This document shows positions 1 through 5,146 of a stretch of DNA of 5,264 nucleotides, piece by piece. A program made the position numbers and the translations under genes. The stretch lies in the NCBI GenBank assembly GCA_045533895.1, contig JAZSIT010000179.1, positions 1-5,264 on the forward strand. The letters run 5' to 3'. The notes under the pieces are model-generated. The model worked only from the letters and a program-made list of their open reading frames with translations, ran no database searches and was not told where the DNA came from. Numbering within the stretch: position 1 is the stretch's first letter; each line of letters begins with the position of its first letter. This DNA is from SFLA01 sp045533895 (GTDB taxonomy: Bacteria > Bacillota > Clostridia > Oscillospirales > CAG-382).

Positions 1-632
1 ATTGCTTTTGTCATTGTATCAGCATTTCTATTTGGCATTTTCACAGCGATATAGTATCTTGTTTTGAGCTCTGCAAGTGTGGCAAAGCAAACCTTTGATT
101 TACCTCTGCCAGACACGACTGTATCTGCTTCCCAATGACCGAATTCCTGCCTTTTATACACACTTTTATCACGTTTTCTGATGGATTTGCCAAGATTGAA
201 TTTGCCACGTGTTTCCTTTTTGCCGCGGCTTTTTCCTTTTCGGCGAAGGACATTTAGATTCACATCGATATACTTTTCGTATATCCAACGGTATATTGTT
301 CTTGTAGACGGCATTTCAAGATTACAAGGCGTGTTTGCTATTTGTTCCGGAGACCATGTCAAGAGAAGTTTTTCTTTTATGTATTCGAGCTTTGACGGAT
401 CCTGGAACATTCCTCTGTGACAGTATGATCTTCTCAACAGGTATTTCTTTTGAGCTGTGTGCGGATAGTATGTGGGTATATCATACATATGAGTAAAGTT
501 CCTGTTCAATTCTCTTGATATTGAACTGACATTCCTACCCATAAGTTCTGCAATTTTTCGATAACTGTAACCTTTTTTGTAATATTCCCGTAGACAACAG
601 CGTTCTTCTATGGTAAAATGGTGGTAGCTCAT
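1..632 (-). CDS. IS30-family transposase, N-terminal 210 codons (cut by window edge)
   Basis: This gene encodes the DDE transposase that would cut and join the ends of an IS30-type insertion sequence. I translated the minus strand from the ATG at 630-632 and found no stop codon down to base 3, so the gene runs off the left edge. Residues 5-45 form the IS30 helix-turn-helix that binds the terminal repeats (FTIEER...YSYRKIAELMGRNVSSISRELNRN). Residues 121-140 read TWSPEQIANT...PSTR, followed by TIYRWIYEKY, the second typical IS30 block. The catalytic core begins at FGHWEADT, where D170 is the first acidic residue of the DDE triad; the second D and the E lie outside the window. The family is usually about 300-350 residues, so roughly 60% is present. 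The start is set by GGAGG at 639-643, 6 nt upstream. The part visible is intact. Confidence 0.95.
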   Translation of the reverse strand, partial: MSYHHFTIEERCCLREYYKKGYSYRKIAELMGRNVSSISRELNRNFTHMYDIPTYYPHTAQKKYLLRRSYCHRGMFQDPSKLEYIKEKLLLTWSPEQIANTPCNLEMPSTRTIYRWIYEKYIDVNLNVLRRKGKSRGKKETRGKFNLGKSIRKRDKSVYKRQEFGHWEADTVVSGRGKSKVCFATLAELKTRYYIAVKMPNRNADTMTKA

Positions 633-670
633 ATAAATCCTCCTTGGTTTTTTGTTTTGTGGTTATTACA

Positions 671-679
671 ATTATACCA
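671..679 (-). promoter_or_regulatory. Extended -10 promoter of the transposase gene
   Basis: The minus strand reads TGGTATAAT, a perfect TATAAT (676-671) with the TGn extension. The -35 position, 17 nt upstream (694-699), reads TGGAAG and is a poor match, which is usual for extended -10 promoters. Transcription would start near 664, giving a leader of about 30 nt that contains the GGAGG site at 639-643. The promoter lies inside the element, so the IS carries its own expression signal. Confidence 0.65.
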
Positions 680-711
680 TGGATTTATATGGGCTTCCAC
701 TTTTTTCTTAC

Positions 712-737
712 TGTTGCACTTGATAGTATAACTCACC
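712..737 (-). repeat. Candidate terminal inverted repeat of the IS30 element
   Basis: On the minus strand this stretch reads approximately GGTGAGTTATACTATCAAG followed by TGCAACA. The TTGCACTT/AAGTGCAA core is like that of other Firmicute IS30-family ends as I remember them. It lies between the transposase promoter and the tRNA terminator, where an IS end must be. The partner repeat is outside the window, so pairing cannot be tested and the outermost base is a guess. Confidence 0.45.
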
Positions 738-745
738 ATAAGCAG

Positions 746-774
746 AAAAAAACGATTGCTTTCGCAATCGTTTT
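746..774 (-). terminator. Intrinsic terminator of the tRNA operon
   Basis: On the minus strand AAAA-CGATTGC (774-764) pairs with GCAATCG-TTTT (759 onward) around a GAAA loop (763-760), giving up to 11 bp. The 3' arm runs into seven T residues (752-746). It begins two bases after the CCA end of tRNA-Tyr, so it ends the Thr-Tyr tRNA transcript and leaves almost no trailer. Confidence 0.9.
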
Positions 775-775
775 C

Positions 776-860
776 TGGTGGGGGAAGGTGGATTCGGACC
801 ACCGAAGTCAGTGACAACAGATTTACAGTCTGCCCCCTTTGGCCGCTCGGGAATTCCCCC
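776..860 (-). tRNA. tRNA-Tyr (anticodon GTA), CCA encoded, C at position 55
   Basis: This is an 85-nt class II tRNA on the minus strand. The acceptor stem pairs GGGGGAA (860-854) with TTCCCCC (786-780), then comes discriminator A and an encoded CCA (778-776). The anticodon loop CTGTAAA (828-822) gives anticodon GTA, which reads tyrosine codons. The long variable arm contains a GTC-ACT-GAC stem-loop, as expected for bacterial tRNA-Tyr. The T stem GGTGG/CCACC is perfect, but the T loop (798-792) reads TCCGAAT where nearly all tRNAs have TTCGAAT. The residue that should be U55 (pseudouridine) is therefore C. The top anticodon-stem pair is G-U. All else is normal, so the tRNA is probably functional, with a weakened D-loop/T-loop contact, unless the base is a sequencing error. 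Confidence 0.95.
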
Positions 861-868
861 ATATTAAA

Positions 869-943
869 TGGAGCTGGTGAAGGGAATCGAACCCCCAACC
901 TGCGGATTACAAATCAGCTGCTCTACCGTTGAGCCACACCAGC
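869..943 (-). tRNA. tRNA-Thr (anticodon TGT), CCA encoded, mismatch in anticodon stem
   Basis: This is a 75-nt tRNA on the minus strand and the first gene of the operon; an 8-nt AT spacer separates it from tRNA-Tyr. The acceptor stem is perfect (GCTGGTG 943-937 with CACCAGC 879-873), followed by discriminator T and an encoded CCA (871-869). The D stem GCTC/GAGC, the D loop with GG and the T loop TTCGATT are all standard. The anticodon loop TTTGTAA (913-907) gives TGT, which reads threonine ACN codons. The anticodon stem pairs GCTGA with TCCGC, leaving a central U-C mismatch where TCAGC would pair fully. Two G-U pairs also occur in the T stem, which is common. It is likely still a tRNA gene; the mismatch is discussed as a finding. 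Confidence 0.95.
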
Positions 944-969
944 AAATGCAACTGTTTGCGACGGGCGTA

Positions 970-999
970 ATTATAACACACGGTGTCCTATCTTGTCAA
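970..999 (-). promoter_or_regulatory. Strong promoter of the tRNA-Thr/tRNA-Tyr operon
   Basis: The minus strand shows a perfect TTGACA (999-994) and a perfect TATAAT (975-970) separated by 18 nt. The -10 is preceded by TGT, so it is also an extended -10. Upstream of the -35, A-rich sequence (minus-strand view of 1003-1018) is placed like an UP element. Transcription should start near 963, about 20 nt before tRNA-Thr. The strength fits a stable-RNA operon. Confidence 0.9.
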
Positions 1000-1018
1000 G
1001 AGGTTTTTTTATTTTTTG

Positions 1019-1047
1019 TTGACAATTTTTAATGCGTGTTGTAAAAT
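1019..1047 (+). promoter_or_regulatory. Promoter of yfhO-birA
   Basis: The plus strand has a perfect TTGACA at 1019-1024, a 17-nt spacer and TAAAAT (5 of 6) at 1042-1047. Transcription would start near 1054, leaving a leader of under 20 nt that is almost filled by the GGAGG site at 1057-1061. Its -35 box faces the tRNA operon's -35 box across 19 bp of mostly T, so the two promoters are back to back and share the same AT-rich tract. Confidence 0.75.
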
Positions 1048-1070
1048 GGTAAAAGCGGAGGTTCTTTACA

Positions 1071-3548
1071 ATGGATATTGGAATTAAAGAAAACATTAAT
1101 ATCGAAATGTCTGCCCCCAAAAAAGGCGGTAAATACACATATTATAAAAAAGCCTTTCTCTATGCCATACTGCTTGGCAGTATAATTATGATTCCATTTG
1201 TTATATACGAATGGGTAGGTACGGGTCATCCCATATTCCTGTACTTCGGCGATTACAACGCGCAGCAGATTCCTTTTTATAAGCACTGCGTTGAAATGGT
1301 ACGAAACGGCTCTTTACGCTGGGACTGGCTTACGGACCTTGGCGCAAACTTTACGGGAACTTATTCCTACTACCTTTTAGGTTCTCCCTTCTTCTGGCTG
1401 ATGTGTCTGTTCCCTGCATCCTGGGCGCCTTATCTTATGGCACCCATATATATTCTTAAATACGGATGCGCGTCTCTTGTAGGCTACACCTATCTTAAGC
1501 GGTTTGTTAAAAAGCAGGATTACGCAGTTCTCGGCGGATTGCTGTATGCGTTCTGCGGTTTTCAGATATACAACACATTTTTCAACCAGTTCCACGAAGT
1601 AGTGGTGCTCTTCCCTCTCCTGCTTATAGGAATGGAGGAGCTTATACAAAACGACAGACGGGGTATATTCGCGCTGGCGGTAGCCGTAAACGCAATGTGT
1701 AATTACTTTATGTTTGCGGGTCAGGTCGTATTCTGTATTATTTATTTCCTTATAAGAATTTTTGATAAAAACTTCAATATAACTATTAAAAAATTCCTCC
1801 TGCTTGCTTTTGAGGCGGTTCTGGGCGTGCTGATATCCGCCATACTGTTCCTGCCTGCGGCGGTGGGAGTTATGGATAACCCGCGTCTTGACAGAGTGGG
1901 ATACGACAATCTGGCAGACGCTTTGTTCTGGAAGAAGTCCGACGGCGGTTTTACCTTCAATTTCTTCGGCAAAGAGATAACTCTGTATACCAAGCGTTAC
2001 GGTCATATTCTGCAAAGTCTTTTCTTCCCGCCGGATATAGCGTCCCGTACCAATTTTTATTACGGACACGAGACCAGATGGGCGTCCAACGCGGCTTGGG
2101 TGCCTATGTTCGGTATGGCAGGCGTATTCGCCTTCTTCAAGCGCAAAAAGAAGGGCACCTGGCTCAAGGTACTGTGCGTATTCCTTGTAATATGCTGTCT
2201 TGTGCCCGTGCTTAACTCTATGTTCTTCCTGTTCAACACCTCGTACTATGCCCGTTGGATATATATGATGGTGCTTATGTTCGTAGTAGCAACAATTGTT
2301 GCCCTTGACGACCTTGAGACAAATTGGAATGGCTCACTGTGGCTGTATTCGGTATTGTGTGCTTGTATCGCAGTGCCGGTAGGATTCTGTTGGACGACAG
2401 ATGACGGAAAGACCACTATGTCCTCTACCCAGTTCTTTGACAGATATTGGGTGACCATACTCATAACTGTTATTTCAATATGCCTTGTTTGGTACTTCAT
2501 TAAGTACGTGCGCGGTACTCCCAAGGAAAGCAAGGTCGCTTTGATAATGACGGGCGTTATTATATGCGTATACGGAATAAACCACATTATATACGGCAAA
2601 TGCCACTCTTATTCTTCGGAATTTCTTATTGACCAAGCGGTAAACGGCGACGTTAAGCTGGATGACCCCGAGGAAGAGTTTTACCGTACAGACTTTTACC
2701 GTACAAGCAGTATCTCCACTTTGGATAATCTGAGCCTTTATTGGGGTTATCCCGGTGTTGAATGCTTTAATACCATCGTTCCCGGCTCTATAATGACATT
2801 CTATCCCAAAGTCGGAGTTACAAGATCTGTGGGAAGCCGTGCGGAAGCGTCCAAATACGGTCTTAAAGCGTTTTTGTCTGTTAAATATTCCTTTATTGTT
2901 GAAAGCAAGGAAAACAGCCACAATACCGAAGGCTTTGTATACAAAGACAGACAGAACGGATTTACCATATTCGAGAACGAGTATTATCTCAACATGGGCT
3001 TTACCTATGATGAATTTATGACAGAAAGCGAGTTTGAAAAATACTCCTCCTCTGTACGTCATTCCGTGCTTTGCACTTATCTTGTCGTGCCCGACGACAT
3101 GGCGGATTACTATTCGCAGTTTATGAACGAAGTAAAGTTCAAAAACGCCAAGAAATCCGGCGTAGAGACCTACAGAGCTTCTGTTCTTGAGAGACAAAAG
3201 ACTACCTGCGATACCTTTGAATACGATTCCAAGGGCTTTAAGGCGACCATTAACCTTGATACGCCCGAGGTTGTATTCTTCTCCGTCCCTGCGGACAGAG
3301 GCTGGTCCGCTACCGTTAACGGCAAGGAAGTTGACGTTAATACCGTAACCTACGGATTTATGGCGGTGGAATGTGAAGCAGGCGACAACGAGATAGTATT
3401 TACCTACTCTACCCCCGGCTTTGCACAAGGCGCTGTTATAACAGCTTGCGGTGCGTTGATACTTGGTGTCTACCTTGTAATTTCCAAGTATACCCGCAAG
3501 GAAAAGAAGGGCTGTATGCTGACAGACGATTACTATGAACAGATCTGA
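1071..3548 (+). CDS. yfhO: YfhO-family multi-pass membrane protein (probable GT-C type glycosyltransferase)
   Basis: This is a large integral membrane protein of the YfhO family. Family members are GT-C-like enzymes; in Bacillus and Staphylococcus YfhO is implicated in moving a sugar from a lipid-phosphate carrier onto lipoteichoic acid. The start at 1071 has GGAGG 9 nt upstream, whereas the alternative Met13 has no such site. The first membrane helix is about residues 27-49. It is followed by the motif FGDYNAQQIPFY, where D61 sits in the first outer loop as the likely catalytic acid, and by DLGANFTGTYSYYLLGSPF (89-107). About 14 helices lie between 27 and 507. An outer domain of about 275 residues follows, ending in the typical GWSATVNGKEVDV...AGDNEIVFTYSTPGF block, and a last helix at about 785-806. 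The length fits the family. No csbB or gtcA partner is in view, so the acceptor polymer is unknown. The gene overlaps birA. Confidence 0.9.
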   Translation: MDIGIKENINIEMSAPKKGGKYTYYKKAFLYAILLGSIIMIPFVIYEWVGTGHPIFLYFGDYNAQQIPFYKHCVEMVRNGSLRWDWLTDLGANFTGTYSYYLLGSPFFWLMCLFPASWAPYLMAPIYILKYGCASLVGYTYLKRFVKKQDYAVLGGLLYAFCGFQIYNTFFNQFHEVVVLFPLLLIGMEELIQNDRRGIFALAVAVNAMCNYFMFAGQVVFCIIYFLIRIFDKNFNITIKKFLLLAFEAVLGVLISAILFLPAAVGVMDNPRLDRVGYDNLADALFWKKSDGGFTFNFFGKEITLYTKRYGHILQSLFFPPDIASRTNFYYGHETRWASNAAWVPMFGMAGVFAFFKRKKKGTWLKVLCVFLVICCLVPVLNSMFFLFNTSYYARWIYMMVLMFVVATIVALDDLETNWNGSLWLYSVLCACIAVPVGFCWTTDDGKTTMSSTQFFDRYWVTILITVISICLVWYFIKYVRGTPKESKVALIMTGVIICVYGINHIIYGKCHSYSSEFLIDQAVNGDVKLDDPEEEFYRTDFYRTSSISTLDNLSLYWGYPGVECFNTIVPGSIMTFYPKVGVTRSVGSRAEASKYGLKAFLSVKYSFIVESKENSHNTEGFVYKDRQNGFTIFENEYYLNMGFTYDEFMTESEFEKYSSSVRHSVLCTYLVVPDDMADYYSQFMNEVKFKNAKKSGVETYRASVLERQKTTCDTFEYDSKGFKATINLDTPEVVFFSVPADRGWSATVNGKEVDVNTVTYGFMAVECEAGDNEIVFTYSTPGFAQGAVITACGALILGVYLVISKYTRKEKKGCMLTDDYYEQI
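2679..2705 (+). repeat. Short tandem repeat inside yfhO
   Basis: The 12-mer TTTTACCGTACA occurs at 2679-2690 and again at 2694-2705, a period of 15 nt that encodes FYRTD-FYRT (residues 537-544). It lies at the start of the outer domain, where YfhO proteins have a conserved FYR motif. It looks like a five-codon duplication that kept the frame. Confidence 0.6.
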
Positions 3549-4251
3549 TCTGATATATTACCCCGTTACAGATTCCACAAACCGCGCAATGCGCGAATAT
3601 ATAGACACCGCTTGGGAAGGCTTTACCGTCGTTGCGGGAGAGCAAACAGGCGGCAGAGGCAGATTGGGCAGAAGCTTTATTTCTCCCAAGGGCGGACTGT
3701 ATATGAGCGTGTTGCTAAAGCCGGAAAAGGACAATTATTCTCTGATAACTGCGGCGGCGGCAGTTGCCGTAACAGACGTGTTAAGCGAAAAGTTCGGTGT
3801 TGAATGCGGTATTAAATGGGTAAACGACCTTTATTATAAAAACAAAAAGGTGTGCGGTATTCTTGCCGAATCCGTGTTTGACGCTTGCGGTAAGCCGAAG
3901 GCGGTAGTATTGGGGGTGGGTATCAATCTATCCCAACCGAAAGACGGATTTCCCGATGAGATAAAAGATATTGCCGGCAGTATCGGCGTTCCCCTTTCTG
4001 CTGAGCAAAGAACAGACCTTGCTTTGGAGATTTCAAGCCGTATAGTTGATATATACCCCCGCCCCGAGTGCTTTGTTGACCGCTACCGCGAGAAAAGCAT
4101 TGTGGTCGGCAAGGATATATACGTTATACAAAACGGCGTGTCAACGCCTGCAAGATGTGTCGGTATCGACGATGAGTGCGGACTTATCGCAAACTTCGGC
4201 AACCGTACGGAAATTCTCCGCACAGGAGAAATATCAATAAGAATAAAATAA
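3535..4251 (+). CDS. birA: Biotin--[acetyl-CoA-carboxylase] ligase, group I (no HTH domain)
   Basis: The protein joins biotin to a lysine of carboxylase carrier domains (such as AccB) through biotinyl-AMP, in the cytoplasm. Motifs visible are DSTN (13-16), the biotinyl-AMP loop GRGRLGR (40-46), KWVNDLY (94-100), KKVCGILAE (104-112) and the GVGINL strand (127-132). The small C-terminal BPL_C domain covers about 188-238. At 238 residues the protein has only the catalytic and C-terminal parts; the N-terminal winged-helix domain of the E. coli-type repressor is missing, so it should be an enzyme only. The ATG at 3535 is the only start: an in-frame stop lies at 3520-3522 and DSTN must be kept. No Shine-Dalgarno sequence is near, and the start lies 14 nt inside the end of yfhO, so translation probably depends on ribosomes finishing yfhO. 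Confidence 0.96.
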   Translation: MNRSDLIYYPVTDSTNRAMREYIDTAWEGFTVVAGEQTGGRGRLGRSFISPKGGLYMSVLLKPEKDNYSLITAAAAVAVTDVLSEKFGVECGIKWVNDLYYKNKKVCGILAESVFDACGKPKAVVLGVGINLSQPKDGFPDEIKDIAGSIGVPLSAEQRTDLALEISSRIVDIYPRPECFVDRYREKSIVVGKDIYVIQNGVSTPARCVGIDDECGLIANFGNRTEILRTGEISIRIK

Positions 4252-4258
4252 AAAAAAT

Positions 4259-4287
4259 CAAGCCGTTGTCAAATAGACAACGGCTTG
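4259..4287. terminator. Hairpin terminator between convergent operons
   Basis: A perfect 12-bp stem, CAAGCCGTTGTC (4259-4270) with GACAACGGCTTG (4276-4287), encloses a 5-nt loop. On the minus strand it is followed by a long T-rich run (complement of 4245-4258), so it is a classic intrinsic terminator for the lipoprotein gene. On the plus strand the trailing sequence GTGCTTAATTT is a poor U-tract. The hairpin begins 7 nt after the birA stop and may still end that operon, less efficiently. Confidence 0.88.
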
Positions 4288-4296
4288 GTGCTTAAT

Positions 4297-4674
4297 TTAC
4301 TCCGATATTTCCTCGATAGGCATTAATATAATTTCACTTCCATCATCGAGATAAAAAACAAGTACGTTCTCTTTCTCGCGGTATCTATAATCTCCGCTTA
4401 ATAATTCTTCGCCTAATCCACCAGCATCTGGCATATTCGGTTCATAACGATAGATATTGAATGCGCCGTGAAAGAATTCGACTATCACCTCTATTATTTC
4501 TCCATCTTCGTTCTCAATTTGGCCCTTATATCCTCCGTATAAAGGGTCATTTAAAGAGACATAAATATACGGAGTTTCAGACTCAAACGTCTTGTTCGGC
4601 AAAGGATAAAAGTTCACACACGAAGAAAATAATAATGTTAAAGATAAAAGTAATAACGCAAGTAATCTTTTCAT
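4297..4674 (-). CDS. Small predicted lipoprotein of unknown function
   Basis: I do not recognise a named family. The 125-residue product starts MKRLLALLLLSLTLLFSSC: two basic residues, a hydrophobic stretch and a lipobox-like LFSSC, with Cys19 as the likely lipidated residue. The mature protein of about 107 residues would be held on the outer face of the membrane. It is acidic and, as I read it, rich in beta-strand-like segments (YIYVSL, GYKGQIENEDGEIIEVIVEF, ENVLVFYLDDGSEIILMPI), with no cysteine beyond Cys19, so a small beta-sandwich or barrel is plausible. The start is placed at 4674 because GGAGG (4684-4680) lies 5 nt upstream; the in-frame ATG at 4686 would contain that site within its own codons. 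The gene follows the DUF5071-like gene after 16 nt, probably in one transcript, and ends at the hairpin 4259-4287. Confidence 0.8.
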   Translation of the reverse strand: MKRLLALLLLSLTLLFSSCVNFYPLPNKTFESETPYIYVSLNDPLYGGYKGQIENEDGEIIEVIVEFFHGAFNIYRYEPNMPDAGGLGEELLSGDYRYREKENVLVFYLDDGSEIILMPIEEISE

Positions 4675-4679
4675 ATTGA

Positions 4680-4684
4680 CCTCC
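4680..4684 (-). promoter_or_regulatory. Ribosome binding site that fixes the lipoprotein start
   Basis: The minus strand reads ATGGAGGTCAATATG. The GGAGG is 5 nt from the second ATG and overlaps the codons after the first, so the second ATG (4674-4672) is the functional start. The resulting N-terminus MKRLL is also the more usual form for a signal peptide. Confidence 0.85.
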
Positions 4685-4690
4685 ATTATT

Positions 4691-5146
4691 TTATTGCGTA
4701 TCTCTCTTGTATTTGACCAGAATTTTTTTTGAAATATCGTCTATTGCTTTTTCAAAATTTGGGTTATCCAATAATTCGGCAATTGACATTAACCATGAAG
4801 CTTCATCTATGGCGTTCAAAGCCGAAACCATATCTTTGATTATCAAGGATATTATGGTAAAATCTGAAAAATTTTTGAGACGCAATAAAATAAGTTCTGC
4901 ACCCGGCCAATTCAAATCCTGAAGCCACATTAGCATATCAATTGTATACGGGATTAATTCCTCATCCGTACGTTCGCTCACTATACGAGCACAGTTTTCC
5001 CATACGCTTTTATTATATCCTGGACCAGAAGGCTGAAAAAAAGTTTTGATACATTTAACCTCACGCGCCAATACAATTCCTTTTTGTTGTTCTTCTTGCG
5101 TGCTGCGACAATCTATCAGGCGTAATATATCGTCAATGTTATACAT
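4691..5146 (-). CDS. DUF5071-like domain protein, possible immunity-type protein
   Basis: The 151-residue product has no signal peptide or membrane helix and should be cytoplasmic. Residues 44-89 contain YNKSVWENCARIVSERTDEEL, IPYTIDMLMWLQDLNWPGAE and LILLRLKNF. I recognise this WLQD-NWPGA pattern as DUF5071; the assignment is from memory, not a search. The rest is mainly helical, perhaps HEAT-like. DUF5071 has no established biochemical role that I know of. Proteins of this size and kind are often found among orphan immunity genes in gut Firmicutes, which is only a suggestion here, because no toxin is visible. The start at 5146 has GAGGGG (5158-5153) 6 nt upstream. The gene is more AT-rich than yfhO and birA, suggesting a different history. 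It is followed after 16 nt by the lipoprotein gene, with which it probably forms an operon. Confidence 0.72.
   Translation of the reverse strand: MYNIDDILRLIDCRSTQEEQQKGIVLAREVKCIKTFFQPSGPGYNKSVWENCARIVSERTDEELIPYTIDMLMWLQDLNWPGAELILLRLKNFSDFTIISLIIKDMVSALNAIDEASWLMSIAELLDNPNFEKAIDDISKKILVKYKRDTQ

Larger units (their letters stand above)
1..737 (-). mobile_element. IS30-family insertion sequence, transposase-proximal end (partial)
   Basis: The element comprises the transposase gene, its own promoter and an upstream end lying between about 714 and 740. It runs off the left edge, so the other terminal repeat and the target duplication cannot be seen. The outer boundary is estimated from the TTGCACTT core at 714-721, a motif I associate with IS30-family ends in Firmicutes, and from the start of tRNA-terminator sequence at 746. 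Its end therefore sits about 10 bp behind the terminator of the tRNA operon, in the same orientation, so read-through from the tRNA genes should be limited. Family assignment is firm; the exact end is uncertain by several bases. Confidence 0.75.

Noticed and set aside
629..898. Minus-strand reading frame of 89 codons
   Set aside because: It runs through tRNA-Tyr, the terminator and the IS end; part of its product (GEFPSGQRGQTVNLLSL) is simply translated tRNA sequence.
944..969. Small hairpin (GCAA/TTGC) in the tRNA leader, considered as a T-box or attenuator
   Set aside because: The leader is only about 20 nt, far too short for a T-box, and the stem is 4 bp.
1377..2069. Long minus-strand frame of 230 codons inside yfhO
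   Set aside because: It lies wholly opposite a well-supported gene, gives a product without recognisable domains, and has no good start signal.
2475..3428. Minus-strand frame of 317 codons inside yfhO
   Set aside because: It is opposite the conserved outer domain of YfhO. Such long shadows are common where the real frame is rich in codons whose complements are not stops; no family is recognised.
4675..4686. Upstream ATG at 4686 as the lipoprotein start
   Set aside because: Its own codons contain the GGAGG that serves the next ATG, and nothing like a ribosome binding site precedes it at usual distance.
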